The notes: generated from the letters alone by a model not told the origin. DNA of 64,000 nucleotides from Halorubrum halophilum (GCF_000739595.1 NZ_BBJP01000001.1:1-64000), one strand, 5' to 3'; numbered from the stretch's first letter, positions 1 to 7,660 are shown. Made by a program: numbers and translations.

Positions 1-216
1 TATTCGCGTGCTTCTCGTGCACCAGTCGTTCTCCGTAAAATCAGCGGGACACTCCGTAACGATCGAGGTATGTTCGTTCACGAGACGATCTTGTCCCTGC
101 TGGCGACATGGCGCCAGCAGGGACGCAATCCCTACGAAGAACTTCGCCGAGTCGTCAACAACAATGAGATGATCTCACGGACTCACGCTGTGCCGGCTGT
201 CGAGACTTCGGGGTAA
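1..216 (+). mobile_element. IS66-family transposase, C-terminal fragment (cut by window start)
   Basis: Frame 1 is open from base 1 to the TAA at 214-216. It reads as the end of a haloarchaeal IS66-type transposase: VLRKISGTLRNDRG, then a SLLATWRQQGRNPYEELR helix, then NNNEMISRTHAVP. The order 'KISGTLRN-rg-ihe-LATW-qGrnpyeeL' is what I know from the catalytic-core end of these proteins. The 5' part lies outside the window, so whether the element is intact cannot be judged. The sugar-acid dehydratase gene starts 48 bases after the stop. A decayed copy of the same 3' end lies at 7478-7655 in the same orientation. Confidence 0.75.
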
Positions 217-263
217 ACTCATACGATATGTTTAATAGTTCGGTGGGTGACGGAATGAGCGCA

Positions 264-1439
264 ATGTCGGATGTAAGCATCACCGGCGTAGAAACATATC
301 TGGTCGCGAATCCGTGGAAGCCATGGGTGTTCGTCGAAGTCGAGACGGACGCCGGTGTCACCGGAATCGCTGAAGCGACCACGCACGACAAACCGCGCAC
401 GGTTGCGGCAGCCATCGACGAGATGTCGAACTTCTTCATTGGCCGGGATCCGTTCGACACCGAAGCCCTCTGGCTGGAGATGTATCGCGACGAATGGTTC
501 TCCAAGAACGTCATCAACACCACCGTCGCCTCCGCCATCGATATGGCATGCTGGGACATCAAGGGGAAGATCCTCGACAAACCGGTCTACGACCTCCTCG
601 GCGGAGCCGTTCACGGCACTGAGCTACGGACATATGCGAACGGCTGGTATCAGGAGACCGGCGGCACCCCCGAGGGCTTCGCCGAGGCTGCCGAACGGGT
701 CATCGACGACGGCTACGATGCGATGAAATTCGACCCCTTCGGTACCGCCTGGCAGTCCATGTCGCGCAAAGAGCAGAACAAGGCTGTTGATATTGTGGGC
801 GCGGTTCGCGAGGCTGTCGGCCCCGACGTCGACCTCCTCATCGAGTGCCACGGCCGCTTCTCCGCTGGCCAGGCCGTCGAGATATCCCGCGAACTCGCGG
901 AGTTTGATCTGACTTGGTTCGAAGAGCCGTGTCCTCCGGACTCTATCAACAGCCTCGCGGAGGTGTCGCGAAAGTCTCCCATCCCGGTTGCCACGGGTGA
1001 GCGGCACATGACCAAACACGACTTCTACGAGCTGGTCACGCGCACTGATGTCGATGTCTTCCAGCCAGACCTGATGAACACAGGTGGCATTACCGAAGGA
1101 AAGAAGATTGCCGGTCTATCGGAGGCCGACCACGTCGATATCGCCCCGCACAACCCCCAAGGCCCCGTCGCAGGTGCTATCTACGGGCACTTCTGTACAT
1201 CTATCCCGAATTTCCGAATTCAAGAGATGTTCCAGACGTACGACGCCGACTGGGTCGACAACATACTGAAGGACCCGCTTGTCGTCGAAGACGGTTATAT
1301 GCAGATTCCCGACGGCCCCGGCTACGGCATCGAGCTCGACCACGACATTATCGAGGAACACGAATATACCGAGGATAAGGTCCATACTATCGATCTCTGG
1401 GAATCCGGCTGGGAGGACCGCGCACAGAACAAGCGCTAA
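264..1439 (+). CDS. Enolase-superfamily sugar-acid dehydratase (galactonate/gluconate/xylonate dehydratase-like)
   Basis: A 391-residue mandelate racemase/muconate lactonizing-type enzyme predicted to dehydrate an aldonic acid to its 2-keto-3-deoxy acid in the cytoplasm. The N-terminal capping domain is followed by the TIM barrel. Visible barrel residues are K155/D157 (MKFDPFG), metal ligand E194 with H196 (LIECHGR), E220/E221 (FEEPCPPD), metal ligand E246 (TGERH) and the catalytic-type H296 (APHNPQGP). This pattern matches the galactonate dehydratase branch and haloarchaeal GnaD/XacD-like enzymes. In-frame ATGs also occur at 228 and 255. I prefer 264 (MSDVSITG) because TTTAATA at 229-235 would place a leaderless start near there. 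The gene is convergent with the FAH-fold gene. The exact sugar acid cannot be read from sequence. Confidence 0.85.
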   Translation: MSDVSITGVETYLVANPWKPWVFVEVETDAGVTGIAEATTHDKPRTVAAAIDEMSNFFIGRDPFDTEALWLEMYRDEWFSKNVINTTVASAIDMACWDIKGKILDKPVYDLLGGAVHGTELRTYANGWYQETGGTPEGFAEAAERVIDDGYDAMKFDPFGTAWQSMSRKEQNKAVDIVGAVREAVGPDVDLLIECHGRFSAGQAVEISRELAEFDLTWFEEPCPPDSINSLAEVSRKSPIPVATGERHMTKHDFYELVTRTDVDVFQPDLMNTGGITEGKKIAGLSEADHVDIAPHNPQGPVAGAIYGHFCTSIPNFRIQEMFQTYDADWVDNILKDPLVVEDGYMQIPDGPGYGIELDHDIIEEHEYTEDKVHTIDLWESGWEDRAQNKR

Positions 1440-1554
1440 CCCTGTCATCGAACCACTCGCGAGTTTGGGGTCACCGACCTCGACTCGCGTCCCGAGACAG
1501 TGTAGTGGGCTGTTTTGCTCCCCGGTATCACTCAGTATTACCTGCGAAGGTACC

Positions 1555-2424
1555 TTATACGTGCTTGACGCCGTTGTGGAGGGTTCCGATCGTCTCAAGG
1601 TCGATCGTGATATCGTCGCCGGGCTTGAGGGTGAATCCTTCCTCGGGGACGAGTGCCGTCCCGGTGAACAGTACCGCGAGCTCCGGCACCGCGTTGTGTC
1701 GTGTATAGTACGAGACCAGCTCGTCGCATGTCCGCGCCATCTCGCCGGTCGTCGTGGACTCAGCGTACATCGTCTCGCCGTCGCGGGTAATGTCAATATG
1801 CATTTCGAGGCTGTGCGGATCTCCGACAGTTGCCGTCGAGGTCACGTTGGGGCCAAGCGAACAACACCGATCGTAGACCTTGGCCTGCGGAAGGTATAGT
1901 GGGTTCTTCCCCTCAATATCTCGGCTACTGACGTCGTTCCCGATTGTGTATCCTACTGGCTCACCCCGATAGAGGACGATCCCGAGTTCCGGTTCGGGCA
2001 CGTCCCATGTAGAGTCGGAGCGGATCCCAACATTGTCGTCCGGACCGACGGTGTGGTTCTCCGTCGCCTTGAAGAAAATTTCCGGGCGCTCGCTCTCGTA
2101 AACGTTGAGGTACATCTCCGGCATGGTGCTTTCTGCCTCCCGTGCCTCCTCGCTGATCTCGTAGGTCACTCCCGCGGCCCACACCTCGTCAGGGACGACG
2201 GGGCGCAAAGGCGTGTTGAGGACGGACTGATCGAGTTCTGAGGCGTCGTCAAGGAGCCCGGCGGTGATGTCGTCAATATCGGTTCCCGTGACCGAGGCGA
2301 CGCTCGCGAGGTCTCTGAACCGTTCAATGTCGTTGTGCGCGCTGGTGAGGTCGTAAACCATGCTATCGGTTTCCACGACCAGACGTGGCTCACTTTCTGC
2401 ATGGATAGCGTAGTACCGCATCAT
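1555..2424 (-). CDS. Fumarylacetoacetate hydrolase-fold protein, likely 2-keto-3-deoxy-acid dehydratase (XacE-like)
   Basis: A 289-residue FAH-superfamily protein. The core shows the family metal site as the EPELG acidic pair near residue 149 and a later Asp in GNDVSSRDIEG, plus the FFKAT lysine region. In haloarchaeal pentose catabolism an FAH-fold enzyme (XacE) dehydrates 2-keto-3-deoxypentonate to 2-oxoglutarate semialdehyde. Its setting next to an aldonate dehydratase, with an aldehyde dehydrogenase at 13 kb, favours that role. A decarboxylase or hydrolase acting on another acyl compound remains possible. The second codon is also ATG, so the start may be 2421. The 3' end faces the dehydratase gene, and the 5' side abuts an aldehyde dehydrogenase relic. 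Confidence 0.8.
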   Translation of the reverse strand: MMRYYAIHAESEPRLVVETDSMVYDLTSAHNDIERFRDLASVASVTGTDIDDITAGLLDDASELDQSVLNTPLRPVVPDEVWAAGVTYEISEEAREAESTMPEMYLNVYESERPEIFFKATENHTVGPDDNVGIRSDSTWDVPEPELGIVLYRGEPVGYTIGNDVSSRDIEGKNPLYLPQAKVYDRCCSLGPNVTSTATVGDPHSLEMHIDITRDGETMYAESTTTGEMARTCDELVSYYTRHNAVPELAVLFTGTALVPEEGFTLKPGDDITIDLETIGTLHNGVKHV

Positions 2425-2479
2425 CTCATCATTGAAAACAAGAGGGTTAATTCTATCGACGGGAGCAAACGAACTGTCC

Positions 2480-2650
2480 TCGGCTGAAAGACTTTCAAGG
2501 CCGGCGTCGTGAAGATTACCGAGAAGACGACCGGTCTAGAGATGCATGTCTCGTCGGCGGCCTGAAGATCCCCTCGATCAACACGTACCACGACAGGGAC
2601 GCAGGACTAGCGTTCCAAATGACAATGAGGACGGTCTACGACAGCTACTC
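2480..2650 (+). pseudogene. Relic of the C-terminus of an aldehyde dehydrogenase
   Basis: Stitched over two frames, this stretch spells the tail of an aldehyde dehydrogenase. AGVVKITEKTTGLEMHV (from about 2500) corresponds to [17 protein letters not shown] in the intact gene at 13086-14534. After a frame change, INTYHDRDAGLAF and then MTMRTVYDSY follow the intact protein's order ([13 protein letters not shown], then IEKTVYDNY). Frameshifts and the lost stop make it non-functional. It probably records an earlier gene beside the FAH-fold gene, or a duplication followed by decay. Nothing else is visible between 2425 and 2736. Confidence 0.75.
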
Positions 2651-2736
2651 ATCGTTCGGCGTACCGCCTCCCGACCGTCAGCGGTCTCGATCCAGAATGG
2701 TCGGCCGCCGGAATCACCGTCTCCACAGTTTTCCGA

Positions 2737-3393
2737 CTACTTCCCGCTCGGTTCCGCGTTACCATTCCCGTTCTCCGCGCCGCCGCCCCGCTCGCCGATC
2801 TCGCAGACGTCGGCCTCTATCGCCGTAAGCCGGTACGCGGAGAATCCGAGAAGTCCGATCGATGCCCAGAGGACAGCGAGCCCGTCGAAGGGGAGGACGG
2901 AAGCGCCGTTGGCGGCGCCTGCACTGAACAGTGCGGCTAGGACGGTCGATCCGCAGCTCGCACACCCCCCACCGACAGTAGCAGCAATGACGCCGAGACC
3001 CGCGCCACCCGCGCCCTCTGCGGCGCCCGCGGCGCGACGGATCTGGTACGTCGCCAGCGTGACCACGACACCGGTCGCGAGCGCAACGAGAACAAGGCTC
3101 ACTTCCTCGACGGTAGGTGGTGTGCCGACGCCGGGGAAGAGCGAGACGGCCACCTTCACACGAGACGCGAGTGGAAACCCCTCACCGAGGACGACATCGA
3201 GCACCACTGCCGGGTTCCGCGCGGCCGTCGACAGGACAAGCGTCGACGCCGCTGCTAGGAGGGCGACCGCCGTGCCCCGTGGTCTGCGGAGGGTGTCGAC
3301 TGTGATCCGGACCGCCGTCGCCAGATCATCTCGGTCGGTCGGCAGCGGACGCGAGGGGACGTTCCGACCGTCTCTGTGACCGCTCCGGCTCAT
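2737..3393 (-). CDS. Small membrane protein with a Cys-x-x-Cys pair in a transmembrane segment
   Basis: A 218-residue protein with about four membrane segments. They lie near residues 40-58 (TAVALLAAASTLVL), 95-117, 132-143 with the following hydrophobic stretch, and around 165-185. C144 and C147 (GGGCASCGS) sit at the start of a hydrophobic helix, recalling metal- or thiol-handling membrane proteins. I do not recognise a named family. The ATG at 3391-3393 overlaps the TGA of the upstream gene (ATGA), so translation is probably coupled to the thioredoxin-like lipoprotein. That coupling suggests a shared redox or metal task at the outer face of the membrane. The start is chosen for the overlap; a longer frame continues upstream but lies inside the neighbouring gene. 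Confidence 0.7.
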   Translation of the reverse strand: MSRSGHRDGRNVPSRPLPTDRDDLATAVRITVDTLRRPRGTAVALLAAASTLVLSTAARNPAVVLDVVLGEGFPLASRVKVAVSLFPGVGTPPTVEEVSLVLVALATGVVVTLATYQIRRAAGAAEGAGGAGLGVIAATVGGGCASCGSTVLAALFSAGAANGASVLPFDGLAVLWASIGLLGFSAYRLTAIEADVCEIGERGGGAENGNGNAEPSGK

Positions 3394-4064
3394 AGCTCGA
3401 GTGCCCCCTCGAAGACCCCGTACGGCTGGTTTCCGACGACGGTCGTGACGTACGACCCCTCGCGGAAGAGCACAAATCCTGGCAATGTGTCCACCTCGTT
3501 CTCCTTCGCGGCCGCCTCGTCCGCCGCCACGCGGTCTTCGATATCCGGGTTCCCGCCGTCCATCGTGCCGACAACCGCATCCGGATCGGCGTTGATATCG
3601 AGGTCTGCGAGGAGAGACCGTGTCGCGTCTGCAACGGTGTCCGCGTCGATGGCATCCCGCTCGTCGTAGTACCCCTCTTTCAGCGTCCAGAATCCGTCTG
3701 GATCGCGCTCGCGGACGGCCCACAGCGCACGGGTTGCTGGTCGTCCCCAGGGCTCGACGCTCGGTACGCCTCGCCAGACGTAGGTCGCGCGCCCCGCGTC
3801 GATCATCTCTGCCCGCAGCTGTGGGAGCGTCGAGTCGGCGAACGCTGCACACGAGCTACAGGAGGGATCCTCGAACGCGACGACTACCGCCTCCGCGTCG
3901 GACGGATCGGGACCGAGCGTCGGTGCCTCTTTGAGTCCATCGCCAGCCGGGTGCGTCGTGAGCGACGGTGACTCCTCTTTGTCGCCGAGACATCCGCTGA
4001 GCGACCCGCTGGCGACCGCCGCACCGGTTACCAGTGCCGCCCGTCGGGTGAACGTTCGGGTCAC
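3390..4064 (-). CDS. DsbA-like thioredoxin-fold lipoprotein (CSSC)
   Basis: A 224-residue protein exported as a lipoprotein. It has an arginine-containing signal (TRTFTRR) and a lipobox ending at C25 (SLSGC). The thioredoxin-fold domain carries the redox pair C69-S-S-C72 (FEDPSCSSCAAF) and, near the end, a TLPGF segment that supplies the cis-proline expected opposite the active site. The family catalyses thiol-disulfide exchange on exported proteins. The start is GTG at 4064, overlapping the TGA of the upstream solute-binding protein (GTGA). Its own stop overlaps the start of the membrane protein, giving a tightly coupled three-gene operon. The CxxC of the downstream membrane protein may be its redox partner; that is inference. 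Confidence 0.85.
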   Translation of the reverse strand: MTRTFTRRAALVTGAAVASGSLSGCLGDKEESPSLTTHPAGDGLKEAPTLGPDPSDAEAVVVAFEDPSCSSCAAFADSTLPQLRAEMIDAGRATYVWRGVPSVEPWGRPATRALWAVRERDPDGFWTLKEGYYDERDAIDADTVADATRSLLADLDINADPDAVVGTMDGGNPDIEDRVAADEAAAKENEVDTLPGFVLFREGSYVTTVVGNQPYGVFEGALEL

Positions 4065-5086
4065 AGATCGAGAGGTTCAATTCCGACCGCCGACGCGGCG
4101 TTGAGGTACGCACTGCGCGCCGACTCGTCGAGTGTGCGGTGCGGGTGACGGGTCCACTCGGTCGGTCGCCACATTGCGTCAGTTCCTGTCTTGAAGTCCA
4201 GTCCCCAGTCGATGAACTCCAGTGCCGTATGTGGGCTTTTGGCCCCTCTCGGCACGGCGAAGGTGTTCTGTGAGTAGAGGACGCCGGCCTCGGGAGCCAC
4301 CTCAACGATCGGCGTCCCGTCCTGCGAACAGAGACACATTCGCGGGTTCGGGAGCACGGCTGCTTGGACGCTGGCGTCGCGGAACGCCCGCCAGCAGTCG
4401 TTCCAGTCGGTCCAGTACGATGTCACGAGCGGCTCCTGTGCGACGAGTGCCTCGCGGATCGCGTCGGGATCGTCCGGATTGTTCGGATCCTGTCCCGTGT
4501 ACAGTGCGGCGATCTGCGCGGCGAGGATCGGATCTGCGGGCATCGAGATGTGGCCGGACAGCGATTCGTCCCACAGCAGGTCCCAAGATGAGGGGCGATC
4601 GAGCGTGTCGCGGTGGAACGCGAGCGCGTACGTCATTGGTGTCTGCGGGACCCCGTACAGCTCCCCGTCGCGGACGTAAAACGACTCGTCGTGGTCGTAC
4701 CGCTCCTCCTCTGGCGGCCAGAACGGCACGGTGTTGCCAGGGAGCGGCTCAAGGAGATCCTCGTCGACGGCGCGCTGGAACCGCCGAGATGGGAGCGTAA
4801 CCACGTCCGGAGTCTCGCCGTTGGTGAGGCGGGCGTACTGCTCGGCAGCCGAGACGGTCTCGCTCTCGATATCTTCAAGCTCCGCGTCGAACTGGAACGC
4901 CTCGGCCTGTGACCGCCAGTAGTGCTGCCACGACCAGTAGGTCAGCTCCTCCGAGGACGACAACGGCGGCCACTCGTCGAGCGACGCCGCACTCCGCCGC
5001 TGTTGTCCGCGAGCGAGACACCCCACGATCCCGCTCGCGCCCACGGCGCCGATTTCGGCCATGATTCTTCGTCGTGATCTGGTCAT
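4061..5086 (-). CDS. Extracellular solute-binding lipoprotein, PotD/iron-binding type
   Basis: A 341-residue substrate-binding protein. The start at 5086 (MTRSRRRIM) gives a twin-arginine-like signal and a lipobox at GIVGC. An open frame runs further upstream to 5242, but it would cross the divergent promoter region. The mature part has the two-lobe pattern of ABC-type binding proteins, with TPDVVTL, YGVPQTPMTYALAFHRD and a late NTFAVPRGAKSPHTALEFIDW segment typical of polyamine, sugar or iron binders. No permease or ATPase gene is nearby. Instead it is the first gene of a coupled operon with a thioredoxin-like lipoprotein and a CxxC membrane protein. It may act as a receptor or metal-binding partner rather than a transporter subunit. 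Confidence 0.75.
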   Translation of the reverse strand: MTRSRRRIMAEIGAVGASGIVGCLARGQQRRSAASLDEWPPLSSSEELTYWSWQHYWRSQAEAFQFDAELEDIESETVSAAEQYARLTNGETPDVVTLPSRRFQRAVDEDLLEPLPGNTVPFWPPEEERYDHDESFYVRDGELYGVPQTPMTYALAFHRDTLDRPSSWDLLWDESLSGHISMPADPILAAQIAALYTGQDPNNPDDPDAIREALVAQEPLVTSYWTDWNDCWRAFRDASVQAAVLPNPRMCLCSQDGTPIVEVAPEAGVLYSQNTFAVPRGAKSPHTALEFIDWGLDFKTGTDAMWRPTEWTRHPHRTLDESARSAYLNAASAVGIEPLDL

Positions 5087-5114
5087 ACATAATTTCATAC
5101 ACTCTATCAATGTA

Positions 5115-5131
5115 TGTGTTACGGTGACACA
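5115..5131. promoter_or_regulatory. Operator-like dyad TGTGT-N7-ACACA, copy 1
   Basis: A 17-base interrupted palindrome, TGTGT then seven bases then ACACA, lies in the divergent region between the solute-binding operon and the aldolase gene. The right half extends to GGTGACACA, identical to copy 2. It sits just upstream of the lipoprotein start at 5086. A regulator of one or both genes is likely; its identity is unknown. Confidence 0.55.
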
Positions 5132-5188
5132 GATCACAGAAATCCTCGACATCGATTCACGCAGACACAAGAGAGGTAATATATCCCA

Positions 5189-5205
5189 TGTGTGCGGGTG
5201 ACACA
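5189..5205. promoter_or_regulatory. Operator-like dyad TGTGT-N7-ACACA, copy 2
   Basis: Second copy of the same 17-base dyad, 74 bases from the first and sharing the extended right half GGTGACACA. A TATA-like TTTTAA follows at 5215-5220, about 25 bases ahead of the aldolase start at 5245. The dyad therefore occupies the position expected for a repressor or activator next to the basal promoter elements. Confidence 0.55.
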
Positions 5206-5244
5206 AGAGTAACGTTTTAATCACGTCGCAAAAAGGTATCATCT

Positions 5245-6006
5245 ATGGGTCAGCCAACCCTCAAGGAGCAATTGGAGAACGGAAACACGACCGTCGGAAC
5301 CTTCCAGAGCATTCCCTCGGCCGCCATCGCGGAGATCGCCGGTCTCTCTGGGATGGACTTCACGATCCTCGATCAGGAACACGGGCCGCTCACCGCTGAG
5401 TCCTCACTGCCCCTCTGTGCGGCAGCCGAGCGGGGCGGCGCCAGCCCCATCGTCCGAGTCCGAGAAAACTCACCGTCGGAGATTCAGCGTGCTCTCGACA
5501 TCGGCGCGTCGGGCGTCGAGATTCCGCAGATCGAGACACGCAAAGACGCGGAGGCTGCTGTCGCAGCGGCGCGCTTCGACCCTCTCGGCGAGCGCGGCCT
5601 CTCGCCGTACGTCCGTGCGGGCGGGTACGATGGGAGCGACAACTACACCGCCGAACAGAACGAGGAGACGCTCGTCGCAATCCACGTCGAAGGACAGGAG
5701 GGGCTCGACAACCTCGACGGCATCCTCGACGTCGAAGGGATCGACGTGGTGTTCCTCGGGCCGTACGACCTCTCGCAGTCGCTTGGTATCGCCGGACAGG
5801 TGACAGACGAGCGCGTCGAAGAGACGATGGAGGAAGTGTGCAGTCGCGCCCGCAATGCCGGGAAGATCGTCGGTACCTACGCGGATACACCCGAACTGGC
5901 CAACCGCTGGATTGATGTCGGTGTGCAGTACGTCGCAATCTCTGTCGACGCCGCGCTGCTCAAGGGCCGATTCACTGAAGTCGTGGATGCCGTGGACACG
6001 TCGTAG
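5245..6006 (+). CDS. HpcH/HpaI-family class II 2-keto-3-deoxy acid aldolase
   Basis: A 253-residue TIM-barrel aldolase that would cleave a 2-keto-3-deoxy sugar acid to pyruvate and an aldehyde. Family residues are visible in order: the E45-H46 pair (LDQEHGPL), R71 (IVRV), E92 region (GVEIPQIET), the metal Glu in AIHVEGQEG and the metal Asp in FLGPYDLSQSLG. Length matches the family, which includes 2-keto-3-deoxy-L-rhamnonate and 2-keto-3-deoxyglucarate aldolases. A TATA-like TTTTAA at 5215-5220 supports a leaderless or nearly leaderless start at 5245. It may provide an aldolase branch parallel to the FAH-fold dehydratase. The natural substrate is not deducible. Confidence 0.85.
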   Translation: MGQPTLKEQLENGNTTVGTFQSIPSAAIAEIAGLSGMDFTILDQEHGPLTAESSLPLCAAAERGGASPIVRVRENSPSEIQRALDIGASGVEIPQIETRKDAEAAVAAARFDPLGERGLSPYVRAGGYDGSDNYTAEQNEETLVAIHVEGQEGLDNLDGILDVEGIDVVFLGPYDLSQSLGIAGQVTDERVEETMEEVCSRARNAGKIVGTYADTPELANRWIDVGVQYVAISVDAALLKGRFTEVVDAVDTS

Positions 6007-6147
6007 ACGGCGGTCGATACCCTATAACGCTGGAACGGCCGACGCGCCTGACAAGATGTGATCGTCGAGGAACGGGATCTCTCGGGGAATCCCGCTGGCA
6101 ACACGACCGCAGACTTTTTTTATCATATAGCCACCTATTTCGTAGTG

Positions 6148-7131
6148 ATGACATACACGATCGCGATTTCACAGGCGGACTTTCCGAACGCGAACACGGA
6201 ACTCGAGGTCTTCGAACTCGCAGACGAAGATATCGCCGTGACCGTTGGATCGGCCGAATCGGAGGCAGAACTCATCGAGTTGGCCTCGGGCGCAGACGGC
6301 CTGTTAGTCCAGTACGCGCAGGTCACGGAGTCGGTGTTCGAACAGCTCCCGGAGCTGTCGGTGGTGTCACGGTACGGTATCGGCGTTGACAACATTGACG
6401 TAGAGGCAGCGACGGAACACGGCGTCGCGGTCACCCACGTTCCGTCGTACTGCGAGGAGGAAGTGGCGACCCACGCGATCTCGCTACTCATGACACTCGT
6501 GCGCAAGACTTCGCGCTACGACCGCGAGGTCAAGTCCGGCAACTGGGACTGGAAGATCGGCCGGCCGATCGAGCCGCTGACGGGGAAAACTGTCGGCTTC
6601 GCGGCGTTTGGGAAGATCCCACGGACGTTCGCGAAGCTGCTCGACGGGTTTGACCTCGAATACCTCACGTACGACCCGTACCTTTCAGAGGAAGATGTCG
6701 CCGACCACTCGGTCGAACTCGTCTCCTTTGAGACCCTGTTGGCCGAGTCGGATGTCATTTCAATACACGCCCCGCTCGTCAAGGAGACACGACACCTCTT
6801 CGATGCGGACGCATTCCGGCAAATGAAAGACTCCGCGTTTCTTCTCAACACCGCACGCGGACCAATCGTCGACGAAGACGCCCTCAATGAGGCACTGCTT
6901 GCGGACGAGATCGCCGGGGTCGGGGTCGACGTCATGAAGGAAGAGCCGACCCACGAGTCGCCGCTGTTCGAGCGGGAGGACACGGTTGTCACGCCGCACG
7001 TCGCGTGGTACTCGGAATCTTCTTTGACTGAGCTCCGGCAGAAGGCAGCCGAGAACCTAGTTCGCTATCTGCATGGGGAAGCCCCCCATGGATTCGTTAA
7101 CGAGTCCAGTGTTTCACTTCCCGACAAGTAA
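6148..7131 (+). CDS. D-isomer-specific 2-hydroxyacid dehydrogenase (CtBP/PGDH-like)
   Basis: A 327-residue NAD(P)-dependent dehydrogenase of the D-2-hydroxyacid family. It would interconvert a 2-keto acid and its D-hydroxy acid, for example reducing hydroxypyruvate, glyoxylate or an aldolase product. Family features are SRYGIGVDNIDVEAA with CEEEVATHAI in the catalytic domain, the catalytic Arg (NTARGPIVDED), Glu (KEEPTHESP) and His (TPHVAWYS). The nucleotide loop reads GFAAFGKIPR, with Ala where the middle glycine of GxGxxG usually stands. The start at 6148 (MTYTIAIS) is chosen because TTTTTTTATCAT at 6115-6126 supplies a TATA box. An in-frame ATG-less extension begins at 6058. It follows the aldolase gene by 141 bases. 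Confidence 0.85.
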   Translation: MTYTIAISQADFPNANTELEVFELADEDIAVTVGSAESEAELIELASGADGLLVQYAQVTESVFEQLPELSVVSRYGIGVDNIDVEAATEHGVAVTHVPSYCEEEVATHAISLLMTLVRKTSRYDREVKSGNWDWKIGRPIEPLTGKTVGFAAFGKIPRTFAKLLDGFDLEYLTYDPYLSEEDVADHSVELVSFETLLAESDVISIHAPLVKETRHLFDADAFRQMKDSAFLLNTARGPIVDEDALNEALLADEIAGVGVDVMKEEPTHESPLFEREDTVVTPHVAWYSESSLTELRQKAAENLVRYLHGEAPHGFVNESSVSLPDK

Positions 7132-7229
7132 ACACTCACCGACCTGTTCAAGTTGTATGTATTCCCCAGAACGATTTCGCCACTCTCTCAGCAACGACAT
7201 CATGCCATCTTTCTGTGAAAGCGTTCAGA
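7132..7229. other. Start of a 580-base gene-free, low-GC stretch
   Basis: From 7132 to 7712 no gene is visible. The stretch holds, in order, about 100 bases with no recognisable feature, the 129-base inverted-repeat element, about 120 further bases, the IS66 relic, a C10 run and the TRAP promoter (TTTTATAATAAAA at 7678-7690). Its base composition is well below that of the chromosome east of 16 kb. Confidence 0.6.
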
Positions 7230-7358
7230 CTGCTCTGTTGAATAGCGTCCTCTGAGTCGAAACAAAGTGTCCTCCACTTTAGGATCACCTACAGCAACCC
7301 CTCATATGCTGCTTCTCATTCCGGCATTTGCTGATGGCACCGCTATTCAACAGAGCAG
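7230..7358. mobile_element. 129-bp MITE-like element with perfect 18-bp terminal inverted repeats
   Basis: The left end CTGCTCTGTTGAATAGCG (7230-7247) is repeated in perfect inverted orientation at 7341-7358, enclosing 93 bases with no coding capacity. GCTCTGTTGAA-type ends resemble those of haloarchaeal IS6-family elements, which is an inference from memory. I cannot find a convincing flanking target duplication. It is probably a non-autonomous derivative. Confidence 0.65.
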
Positions 7359-7477
7359 CTTAGACCATATTATTGTGGGAACTGACCAGTCCAGATCGTA
7401 GTATCGGCGAGCTAATACACTAGATCGAAGAAATTTCCATCTAACGTGCGAAGTCAAGCTAAAGACGGTTGAACAAG

Positions 7478-7655
7478 CGAGTTATCCGCGACAACGAGAT
7501 GGTCTCATAGACTCATAAGAATCGTTGCGATTTTTCACACGTGGTTGGTAACTGATGACAGTGTCAGCCGTGCTGAGGAATGCATCCGTGTAATAGATGA
7601 AACTAACCGCAACAATCACTATCGGACTGATCCGGGTGTTGATTCTCCGGGGTAA
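7478..7655 (+). mobile_element. Decayed 3' end of an IS66-type transposase, interrupted
   Basis: Bases 7478-7515 read CGAGTTATCCGCGACAACGA followed by GATGGTCTCATAGACTCA. This matches the corresponding part of the window-start transposase (RVVNNNEMISRTH) as RVIRDNEMVS, then a stop, then TH. At 7641-7655 GATTCTCCGGGGTAA matches that copy's final GAGACTTCGGGGTAA. About 120 unrelated bases separate the two matched parts, so the relic was itself interrupted. Same orientation as the fragment at 1-216. Confidence 0.6.
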
Positions 7656-7660
7656 ACACT

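Noticed and set aside
5087-5242. N-terminal extension of the solute-binding protein up to 5242
   Set aside because: It would place a hydrophobic, Cys-rich and His-rich leader before a proper twin-arginine lipoprotein signal and would cover the divergent promoter and both operator dyads.
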